A program made the position numbers and the translations under genes. From an uncultured Romboutsia sp. (GTDB taxonomy: Bacteria > Bacillota > Clostridia > Peptostreptococcales > Peptostreptococcaceae), in contig CALESE010000167.1 in the NCBI GenBank assembly GCA_937907205.1, positions 1-33,601 on the forward strand: 33,601 nt of DNA, read 5' to 3'. This document shows positions 26,344-33,149 of the stretch, piece by piece (the stretch's first letter is position 1; every line of letters starts with the position of its first letter). Below the pieces are notes generated by a model. It saw only the letters and a list, made by a program, of their open reading frames with translations. It was not told the origin of the DNA and ran no database searches.

Positions 26344-27438
26344 ATGATAAGCAAAAAAGTTGCAATAGTAGAATCTATAGTTGATAAAAGCAATGGATTA
26401 GATGATATAAGAGTAAATTTAAATGGAGATATACAAAAGGCTTATAATTACTCAAAAATAACAGGAGATATAAAAGTAGGTGATGAAGTTTTACTAAATA
26501 CTACAGCTGTTGAACTTAGTTTAGGAACTGGAGGATATCACTTTGTAATTGCTAATTTAAACAATTTAGAATCTAATTTTACTGAAGGTGGTCATATAAT
26601 GAAATTAAGATATACACCACTTCAAGTTAAACTTAACTCAGTAGAAGAACAAGACAGTATATATCATAATAAATTTAAAGAATTTTCAAGTTTAGACAAT
26701 ATGCCAGTTGTTGTAGGAACTCTTCATAGTATGTTGACTCCATTTGTAGCATCATATAAGAGAAATAATCCTAATAAAAAATTAGTATATATAATGACAG
26801 ATGGTGCAGCACTTCCAATATATTTGAGTAAAAATGTATCAATATTAAAAGAAAAAGGTTTAATAGACAATACTATAACAATAGGAAATGCATTTGGAGG
26901 AGATTATGACTGTATAAATATATATACAGCATTAATAACAGCTAAAGAAATACTAAATGCAGATTCTGTATTTGTTAGTATGGGTCCTGGTATTGCTGGG
27001 ACTGGAACTAAATATGGGTTTACAGGTATAGAACAAGGTCCAATTCTTGATGCTATAAAAAAACTTGGAGGTAATCCAATAGCTATACCAAGAATAAGTT
27101 TTGCAGATAAAAGAGAGAGGCATTATGGAATATCTCATCATAGTATTACAGTGCTAAAAGAAATTGTAAATGTATCTGTAAACATACCAATTACAGTATA
27201 TGAAGATGAAAAAGATAATTATATAAAATTACAAGTAAAAAATAATGAATTAAATAAAAATCATAATGTAATATATATCAGAAACAATAATACTAAAGAT
27301 GATTTAGAGTATTTTAACCTTAAAGTTAGAAGTATGGGAAGGAACTACGAACAAGATAAAGAATTTTTTGAATCTGCAAGCACAGCTGCATATTATTTAA
27401 TGGAGGTTTGTGATGATAGGAGAAGAGAAAACTATTAG
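26344..27438 (+). CDS. DUF3866 family protein of unknown function
   Basis: A 364-aa soluble protein of the DUF3866 family. No signal peptide or membrane helix is visible. Recognisable stretches are LSLGTGGYHFVIANL (about 58-72), VVGTLHSMLTPFVASYK (122-138), NAFGGDYDCINIYTAL and VFVSMGPGIAGTGTKYGFTGIEQGPILDA; the Gly-rich loops suggest a nucleotide or cofactor fold but prove nothing. It begins 5 bp after the MraY-like gene and overlaps the NUDIX gene by 26 bp, so its expression is tied to both. Confidence 0.75.
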   Translation: MISKKVAIVESIVDKSNGLDDIRVNLNGDIQKAYNYSKITGDIKVGDEVLLNTTAVELSLGTGGYHFVIANLNNLESNFTEGGHIMKLRYTPLQVKLNSVEEQDSIYHNKFKEFSSLDNMPVVVGTLHSMLTPFVASYKRNNPNKKLVYIMTDGAALPIYLSKNVSILKEKGLIDNTITIGNAFGGDYDCINIYTALITAKEILNADSVFVSMGPGIAGTGTKYGFTGIEQGPILDAIKKLGGNPIAIPRISFADKRERHYGISHHSITVLKEIVNVSVNIPITVYEDEKDNYIKLQVKNNELNKNHNVIYIRNNNTKDDLEYFNLKVRSMGRNYEQDKEFFESASTAAYYLMEVCDDRRRENY

Positions 27439-27943
27439 TAGTGATAGGATATATACAGGTAAAGTAATTAGTCTGAGGGTAGATACAGTAGAAATAGAAA
27501 AAAAAGGGTATCAAAAAAGAGAAATAGTAGAACATGGTGGAGCTGTAGCCATAGTTGCATTAACTGATGAAAATGAAGTAATTTTAATTAAGCAATTTAG
27601 AAAAGCTATAGAAGATATTATATGGGAAATACCAGCAGGAAAACTTGAAATTGGTGAAAATCCTAAAGAATGTGCTATAAGAGAACTTAAAGAAGAAACT
27701 GGTTATAGTGCAGATAATATAAAATTAATACATAAATTTTATTCGTCTCCAGGGTTTTCAAATCAGAAAGTTTATATTTATCTAGCAACAGGTCTTGTTG
27801 AAGGAGAAGCTAAACTTAATGATGGTGAAAATTTAGAATGTCATAAAATTCATTTAAATGAAGCTTATAAAATGATATTAAAAAATGAAATTGAAGATGC
27901 AAAAACATCAATAGGACTTTTAATTACAAAAGAATTAATATAA
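27413..27943 (+). CDS. nudF: NUDIX hydrolase, ADP-ribose pyrophosphatase type
   Basis: A 176-aa enzyme with a perfect NUDIX box: G76, E82, R90-E91, E94-E95, G97 (GKLEIGENPKECAIRELKEETGY). The N-terminal strand arrangement and the YSSPGFSNQKVYIYLATGL segment fit ADP-ribose pyrophosphatases. ATG at 27413 is preferred over the adjacent GTG at 27410, since GGAGG (27402-27406) is 6 nt from the ATG. A NUDIX gene in this position is also found beside xerD in mycobacteria. Substrate assigned by similarity. Confidence 0.88.
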   Translation: MIGEEKTISSDRIYTGKVISLRVDTVEIEKKGYQKREIVEHGGAVAIVALTDENEVILIKQFRKAIEDIIWEIPAGKLEIGENPKECAIRELKEETGYSADNIKLIHKFYSSPGFSNQKVYIYLATGLVEGEAKLNDGENLECHKIHLNEAYKMILKNEIEDAKTSIGLLITKELI

Positions 27944-27947
27944 AAAT

Positions 27948-27976
27948 GCATAACCTCCTCTTTTGTTACATACTAT
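27948..27976 (+). promoter_or_regulatory. SigE-like promoter for spoIIM
   Basis: GCATAAC (27948-27954) matches five of seven positions of the SigE -35 KMATATT. A 14-nt spacer is followed by CATACTAT (27969-27976), which matches seven of eight of the -10 CATACAMT. The predicted start is near 27983, inside the hairpin at 27950-28002. spoIIM is a known SigE gene in B. subtilis. Confidence 0.65.
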
Positions 27977-28002
27977 TTTGTAAGGAACAAGGGGGAGGTT
28001 AT
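27950..28002 (+). promoter_or_regulatory. Hairpin sequestering the spoIIM ribosome binding site
   Basis: ATAACCTCC (27950-27958) pairs perfectly with GGAGGTTAT (27994-28002). After a bulged T27959 the stem continues: CTTTTGTT (27960-27967) with AACAAGGG (27986-27993), with two G-U pairs. That gives about 17 pairs and a loop of 18 nt. The whole Shine-Dalgarno GGGGGAGG (27991-27998) is in the right arm. A T-tract is lacking, so it is not a good terminator. Confidence 0.8.
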
Positions 28003-28006
28003 AAAT

Positions 28007-28612
28007 TTGAGAAGAACAATTAGAAAAAATGAATTTAGAGAAATTAATAAAGAAATAATATTTGTTGGGGTTATATTTACAATGTTTATTATATTAGGAT
28101 CATACTTAAACAAAATATGGCCAAGCTACCAACAAAGTATAATGGACAATCTTAACCTTATAATAGAATATTACAATTCCAGTTTTAGTATTAAAGACAC
28201 AATAATATCCAATATGAAAAATGATATAACTTTTATGAGTTTTATATGTATATCATCATTACTTATAATAACATTTCCTATGATAATGATAATTTTTATG
28301 TTAAAAGGATTGTCTATAGGATATACTATAAACAGTATTATATTGGCAATGAAATTAAAAGGAATAAAAATGCTATTGATTATTTTATTAAGAAATATAA
28401 TCATAATACCAGGTGCAATCATATTGACATTAATATCATTTAATTATATAAGAGAAGCCATTTATCAGTTGAAAAAAGGGAAAAGTGATAATATACTATT
28501 TTTAGGAAAAAGATATTTATTAAATTCTTTAATCATACTATCTGTAACAGTAGGTTTACAATTAATACTGAACTTTATAGGTATAAGCATTATTAGATTC
28601 ATAGTTAGATAA
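28007..28612 (+). CDS. spoIIM: Stage II sporulation protein M
   Basis: A 201-aa polytopic membrane protein of the SpoIIM (DUF95) family, part of the SpoIID-SpoIIM-SpoIIP machine that drives engulfment in the mother cell. Hydrophobic segments are at about 20-36, 77-100, 112-140 and 168-200. The start is TTG at 28007, 8 nt after the very strong GGGGGAGG; there is no nearby ATG. The ribosome binding site is inside a hairpin. It is followed by the xerD-like gene after 11 bp. Confidence 0.92.
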   Translation: MRRTIRKNEFREINKEIIFVGVIFTMFIILGSYLNKIWPSYQQSIMDNLNLIIEYYNSSFSIKDTIISNMKNDITFMSFICISSLLIITFPMIMIIFMLKGLSIGYTINSIILAMKLKGIKMLLIILLRNIIIIPGAIILTLISFNYIREAIYQLKKGKSDNILFLGKRYLLNSLIILSVTVGLQLILNFIGISIIRFIVR

Positions 28613-28623
28613 AGGAGTTTAGT

Positions 28624-29499
28624 ATGGAAATTATAGATGAATACATAGATTATATTAAAGACAAAAGAAGATTATCAGAAAATACTATATCATCTTATTA
28701 TATAGATATAAAAAAATATATAGATTATTTACAAAATAATAAATTAATATTAAAAGAAATAGTGGAAAATGACATTATAGGGTATTTAATAGAGCTAGAA
28801 AAAGAGAATGTATCTATTTCAACTATATCTAGAATGATATCATCTATAAAATCATTTCATGATTATTTATTTTTAAATCAAATTAGTAAATCTAATCCAG
28901 CTAAAAATATAAAAAAACCGAAGATTCAAAAAAATGATTTAGATATATTAACTGAAAAAGAAGTAGAATCTTTATTAAATTTTAAAGAATTAAAAACTCC
29001 AAAACAAATAAGAAATAAGGCAATATTTGAAGTTTTATATGGGACTGGAATGAAAGTTTCAGAGTTGGTAGAAATGAATATAAATGATGTTGATTTAGAA
29101 TTTGATTATATATATTGCAATTCAAATAAAAATCAAAGAGTTATACCACTTTCTGATATAACTAAACTATATTTAGAAAAATATATAAATGAAGCTAGAA
29201 AAGAGTTGATATTATATGGAGAAAGTGCACTTTTTGTAAGCTCTCTAGGGCAAAGGTTTACAAGGCAAGGTCTTTGGAAGCTTATAAAAAAGCATGCAAG
29301 CTCTGTTAATATAAATAAAAATATAAACCCAAATATGCTTAGGCATTCATTTGCTATTCATTTATTAAATGAAGGAGCCAATATAGCTGTAGTAAGCAAA
29401 ATATTGGGCAATTCAAATTTATCAAGTTTACAATCATATTTAAATCATCTAGATAAAAATATGAGAAGAGAAATAAAAGAAAAGCACCCAAGAAGGTAA
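28624..29499 (+). CDS. XerD-like tyrosine recombinase with degenerate active site
   Basis: A 291-aa protein with the full XerC/D layout: an N-terminal SAM-like core-binding domain (1-90) and a catalytic domain (about 105-291). By alignment to E. coli XerD (R148, K172, H244, R247, H270, Y279), this protein has K144 in GTGMKVSEL, S167 (K169 nearby) in the beta-hairpin, N237 in PNMLRH, R240, N263 in ILGNSN and Y272. So only the second Arg and the Tyr are kept. The frame is intact and the gene sits in the normal xerD position ahead of deoB. GGAG precedes the ATG. It is probably not a normal recombinase; a structural or partner role is possible. Confidence 0.85.
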   Translation: MEIIDEYIDYIKDKRRLSENTISSYYIDIKKYIDYLQNNKLILKEIVENDIIGYLIELEKENVSISTISRMISSIKSFHDYLFLNQISKSNPAKNIKKPKIQKNDLDILTEKEVESLLNFKELKTPKQIRNKAIFEVLYGTGMKVSELVEMNINDVDLEFDYIYCNSNKNQRVIPLSDITKLYLEKYINEARKELILYGESALFVSSLGQRFTRQGLWKLIKKHASSVNINKNINPNMLRHSFAIHLLNEGANIAVVSKILGNSNLSSLQSYLNHLDKNMRREIKEKHPRR

Positions 29500-29521
29500 C
29501 TATTAAAGGAGGACAACTTAT

Positions 29522-30694
29522 ATGAGTAGGGTAATATGGGTAATAACTGATAGCTTAGGAATAGGAGCACTTCCTGATTCAGAAAAATTTGGTGATATAA
29601 ATGTTAATACGCTAGGAAATATAGTTAAAGAATACAAAGATATAAAAATTCCAAATTTAAGAAAATTAGGAATAGGAAATATAGATGAAGTAGACTTCTT
29701 AGATAGTATAGAAAACCCAATCGGTACATTTGGAAAATGTGGTGAATTATCTCAAGGAAAAGATACAACTACAGGACATTGGGAAATGACTGGTGTGTTA
29801 GTTGAAACACCATTTAAGACTTTTGAAAATGGGTTCCCTAAAGAAATAATAGATGAATTTGAAAAAAAATGTGGTAGAAAGGTTGTTGGTAATAAACCAG
29901 CATCGGGAACTGCAATACTAGATGAGTTTGGAGAACATCAGATGAAAACTGGAGATGTTATAGTGTATACATCAGCTGATAGTGTATTTCAAATAGCAGC
30001 ACATGAAGAAATAATACCTCTTGATGAATTATACAAAATGTGTGAAATAGCAAGAGAGATAATGATGGGTGATAATGCTGTAGCTAGAATAATAGCCAGA
30101 CCATATATCGGTACAGGAATTGGAAAATTTGAGAGAACTTCAAATAGGCGTGATTACTCTTTGAATCCTTTTGAGCCAACAGTACTTGATAATATAAAAG
30201 AAAGTGGATTAGATGTTATAGCAGTGGGAAAAATAGAAGATATATTTAATGGACAAGGAATAACTGAAGCTATACATACTAAAGATAATATGGATGGTGT
30301 AGATAAGACTATAAATTATATCAAAAAAGATAATAATGGATTAATATTTACTAACTTAGTTGATTTTGATTCTAAATTTGGGCATAGAAGAAATTGTGAA
30401 GGTTATAAAGAGGCTTTAGAAGAGTTTGATTCAAGATTACCTGAACTTATGAAAGTTATGAAAGATGATGATATACTTATAATAAATGCAGACCATGGAA
30501 ATGATCCAACATACAAAGGTACAGATCACACTAGAGAATATGTACCTGTCCTTGTATACGGAAAAAATATAAAAGAAGGATTAAATTTAGGAATAAGAAA
30601 TAGCTTTGCAGATATAGGTGCAACAGTTGCAGATATATTAAATGTTAAGATGCCTAAACATGGAATAAGTTTTAAAAATGAAATGACAAAATAA
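29522..30694 (+). CDS. deoB: Phosphopentomutase
   Basis: A 390-aa alkaline-phosphatase-superfamily mutase that converts (deoxy)ribose-1-phosphate to the 5-phosphate in nucleoside breakdown. It has D10 in TDSLGIGALPD as a metal ligand, the Thr cluster T82-T84 in GKDTTTGHWEMTG holding the phosphorylated residue, and NADHGNDPTYKGTDHTREYVP near the C-terminus. AGGAGG precedes the ATG. It heads the salvage genes deoB-punA-pdp, whose phosphorylases make its substrate. Directly downstream of xerD, as in Bacillus. Confidence 0.96.
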   Translation: MSRVIWVITDSLGIGALPDSEKFGDINVNTLGNIVKEYKDIKIPNLRKLGIGNIDEVDFLDSIENPIGTFGKCGELSQGKDTTTGHWEMTGVLVETPFKTFENGFPKEIIDEFEKKCGRKVVGNKPASGTAILDEFGEHQMKTGDVIVYTSADSVFQIAAHEEIIPLDELYKMCEIAREIMMGDNAVARIIARPYIGTGIGKFERTSNRRDYSLNPFEPTVLDNIKESGLDVIAVGKIEDIFNGQGITEAIHTKDNMDGVDKTINYIKKDNNGLIFTNLVDFDSKFGHRRNCEGYKEALEEFDSRLPELMKVMKDDDILIINADHGNDPTYKGTDHTREYVPVLVYGKNIKEGLNLGIRNSFADIGATVADILNVKMPKHGISFKNEMTK

Positions 30695-30712
30695 TTGTGG
30701 AGGAATATACTT

Positions 30713-31534
30713 ATGAAAAATATGTTTGATAAAATACAAGAAAGTGCAGATTTTATAAAATCTAAAGCTAATATATATCCTACAATAGGTCTAATATTAG
30801 GGTCAGGACTTGGAGTTTTAGGTGATGAAATAGAAGAAGCTATAAAAATAAATTATAATGAAATACCAAACTTCCCAGTTTCAACTGTAGAAGGACATGC
30901 AGGATGTTTAGTTATAGGAAAGCTTCAAGGTAAAAATGTAGTAGCTATGCAAGGAAGATTCCATTATTATGAAGGATACTCTCAACAAGAAATAACTTTC
31001 CCTGTAAGAGTTATGAAAGCATTAGGTGTTAAAACTATAATAGTAACTAATGCAGCGGGAGGAGCAAATATGGACTTTAAACCAGGAGATTTAATGGTTA
31101 TAAAAGATCATATAAACTTAAGTGGAAGTAATCCTTTAATAGGATCAAATGATAATAGATTAGGGCCAAGATTCCCTGATATGTCTACTGCATATAATCC
31201 AAAATATGTAGACTTAGTAAAAGAATGTGCTAATGAAATAAATATAGATATACAAGAAGGGGTTTATGCATTCTTTAGTGGACCAACATATGAAACACCT
31301 TCTGAAGTTAAAATGGCTAGAATATTAGGAGCAGATGCTGTTGGTATGTCAACAGCTCCAGAAGTAATAGTTGCTTCTCATTCTAATATGGATGTTATAG
31401 GAATATCATGTATAACAAATATGGCTGCTGGTATCTTAGACCAACCTTTAGACCATGAAGAAGTTATAGAAACTACTCAAAAAGTGCAATCTGAATTTTT
31501 AAGTTTAGTAAAAATAGTTGTTAATAAAATATAA
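30713..31534 (+). CDS. punA: Purine nucleoside phosphorylase
   Basis: A 273-aa enzyme that splits purine nucleosides to base and (deoxy)ribose-1-phosphate. It shows LILGSGLG, STVEGHAG, MQGRFHYYEGY, TNAAGGANMDFKPGDLM and FSGPTYETPSEVKMARILGADAVGMST, typical of the trimeric PNP class. A TTG in frame at 30695 would include the ribosome binding site itself, so ATG 30713 is chosen, with GGAGG 9 nt upstream. It lies 18 bp after deoB. Confidence 0.95.
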   Translation: MKNMFDKIQESADFIKSKANIYPTIGLILGSGLGVLGDEIEEAIKINYNEIPNFPVSTVEGHAGCLVIGKLQGKNVVAMQGRFHYYEGYSQQEITFPVRVMKALGVKTIIVTNAAGGANMDFKPGDLMVIKDHINLSGSNPLIGSNDNRLGPRFPDMSTAYNPKYVDLVKECANEINIDIQEGVYAFFSGPTYETPSEVKMARILGADAVGMSTAPEVIVASHSNMDVIGISCITNMAAGILDQPLDHEEVIETTQKVQSEFLSLVKIVVNKI

Positions 31535-31548
31535 TTAAAATAATTTAA

Positions 31549-31589
31549 TAATAAGCCTAATATTAATTTTATTAGTATTAGGCTTATTA
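31549..31589 (+). terminator. Strong hairpin between punA and pdp, poor T-tract
   Basis: AATAAGCCTAATATTAA (31550-31566) pairs with TTAGTATTAGGCTTATT (31572-31588) over 17 bp with one G-U, plus T31549-A31589; the loop is TTTTA. The downstream TTATTAAAG is not a clean T run. It could be a weak terminator or an mRNA processing or stability element that lowers pdp expression. Confidence 0.6.
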
Positions 31590-31623
31590 AAGTTTAAATA
31601 TAAAACTATTAAGGAGATTTATT

Positions 31624-32949
31624 ATGAGAATATATGATATAATCGCAAAAAAAAGAGATAATCATGAATTAACTAAAGAAGAGATAGAATTTTTTGTGGA
31701 TAAATATTCAAAGGGAGAAATACCTGACTACCAAGCGTCAGCATTATTAATGGCAATATATCTAAATAAAATGAATAAGCAAGAAACAGTGTACTTAACA
31801 GAGGCTATGATGAACTCAGGAGATGTGATTGATTTATCTCAAATAGGGGGGATAAAAGTAGATAAACATAGTACTGGAGGAGTAGGAGATAAAACTACTA
31901 TAGCATTGGCTCCACTTGTTGCAGCATGTGGTGCTCCAGTTGCTAAAATGTCAGGTAGAGGATTAGGTCATACTGGGGGAACATTAGACAAATTAGAATC
32001 TATACCAGGCTTTTCTATTGAAATGGATTCTTATAAATTTATAGAATCTGTAAACGAACATAAAATAGCAGTGTGTGGTCAAACAGCATCTATAGCAGTG
32101 GCAGATAAAAAAATGTATGCATTAAGAGATGTTACAGCAACGGTTGATAATATATCTTTAATAGCTGCAAGTATAATGTGTAAGAAATTAGCTTCTGGTG
32201 CAAATGCAATATTACTTGATGTAAAAACAGGTGATGGAGCATTTATGAAGACTTTAGATGACTCCTTTGAATTAGCAAAGGCTATGGTAGATATTGGTTG
32301 TGGTATGGAAAGAGAAACAATAGGTATAATAACTGATATGGACGAACCACTAGGGTTTGCTGTTGGAAATTCATTAGAAGTTATAGAAGCGATAGAAACA
32401 TTAAAAGGTAATGGACCAAAAGATTTTGTCTTATTATGTGAAACTTTAGGTGCATACATGTTACTTCTATCAAAAGTTGCAGATAATTTTGAAGAGGGGG
32501 TACAAAAAATAAGAGATGCTATAAGCTCTGGTTCTGCCCTTGATAAATTAAGAGTATTTATAGAAAATCAAGGTGGAGATAAAAGAGTAGTAGATGATTA
32601 CTCATTACTTCCACAAGCTAATAATATAGTTGAAGTTAAATCTCCTAAAAATGGATATATAAGCAAAATAGAAGCAGAAGAAGTTGGTATGTCTGCTATG
32701 ATTTTAGGAGCAGGAAGAGAAACTAAAGAAGACACTCTTGACATGGCAGTGGGTATAGTTTTAGAAAAGAAAGTTGGAGAATATGTAAATAAAGGTGATA
32801 TATTAGCCTATATCCATTATAATAAAGAAGATAAATTTGAATCTGCTATAGAAAGATTTATAAATTCATATGAAATAGTAGAAGAAAAAGTAGAGCCTAG
32901 AAAATTAATTTATGGTGTAGTTACAAAAGATAAAATAAAAAAATTCTAA
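31624..32949 (+). CDS. pdp: Pyrimidine-nucleoside phosphorylase
   Basis: A 441-aa enzyme that phosphorolyses thymidine and uridine. It has the family phosphate-binding signature KHSTGGVGDKTT (about residues 81-92), then SGRGLGHTGGTLDKLES (about 111-127). The C-terminal alpha/beta domain (KSPKNGYISKIEAEEVG onward) is complete. AAGGAG precedes the ATG. The Bacillus-type enzyme of this size accepts both uridine and thymidine; DeoA (thymidine only) is the alternative name. Its product feeds DeoB. Confidence 0.94.
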   Translation: MRIYDIIAKKRDNHELTKEEIEFFVDKYSKGEIPDYQASALLMAIYLNKMNKQETVYLTEAMMNSGDVIDLSQIGGIKVDKHSTGGVGDKTTIALAPLVAACGAPVAKMSGRGLGHTGGTLDKLESIPGFSIEMDSYKFIESVNEHKIAVCGQTASIAVADKKMYALRDVTATVDNISLIAASIMCKKLASGANAILLDVKTGDGAFMKTLDDSFELAKAMVDIGCGMERETIGIITDMDEPLGFAVGNSLEVIEAIETLKGNGPKDFVLLCETLGAYMLLLSKVADNFEEGVQKIRDAISSGSALDKLRVFIENQGGDKRVVDDYSLLPQANNIVEVKSPKNGYISKIEAEEVGMSAMILGAGRETKEDTLDMAVGIVLEKKVGEYVNKGDILAYIHYNKEDKFESAIERFINSYEIVEEKVEPRKLIYGVVTKDKIKKF

Positions 32950-32960
32950 AAAAGTGATTA

Positions 32961-33003
32961 TAAAAAGCTTAACGTGTAAAAAATAACGTTAAGCTTTTTT
33001 ATT
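32961..33003 (+). terminator. Intrinsic terminator after pdp
   Basis: AAAAAGCTTAACG (32962-32974) pairs perfectly with CGTTAAGCTTTTT (32987-32999), extended by T32975-A32986, and followed by Ts. This ends the nucleoside salvage operon. Confidence 0.9.
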
Positions 33004-33070
33004 TTATAAATATAACAAATTTTCATACTATAAGATTAATATAGTTTTATTAACTTAGATTAAGAAATTG

Positions 33071-33078
33071 TTCGACAA
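33071..33078 (-). promoter_or_regulatory. Spo0A box upstream of the mltG promoter
   Basis: TTCGACAA (33071-33078) reads TTGTCGAA on the minus strand, a perfect 0A-box core. It lies 5 nt before the -35 of the mltG promoter, a position suited to activation or repression. An 8-mer can occur by chance; the placement is what makes it worth noting. Confidence 0.5.
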
Positions 33079-33083
33079 ATTTA

Positions 33084-33112
33084 TTGAAAATTTTTATGCT
33101 TAGATTTATAAT
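33084..33112 (+). promoter_or_regulatory. Sigma-A promoter for mltG
   Basis: TTGAAA (33084-33089), 17 nt, TATAAT (33107-33112). The predicted start near 33119 gives a leader of about 30 nt before the ATG at 33150. Confidence 0.75.
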
Positions 33113-33149
33113 ATAAAGGATATAAATTATATAAGGAGTAGATAACTCT

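Noticed and set aside
27950..28002. Intrinsic terminator after the NUDIX gene
   Set aside because: The stem is strong but followed by TTATAAATTTG rather than a T run, and its right arm is the spoIIM ribosome binding site, so sequestration explains it better.
30695..30712. TTG start for punA giving MWRNIL
   Set aside because: These codons are the ribosome binding site of the ATG at 30713.
32079..32459. Minus-strand open frame of 126 codons
   Set aside because: Antisense to the conserved core of pdp; no start context or family resemblance.
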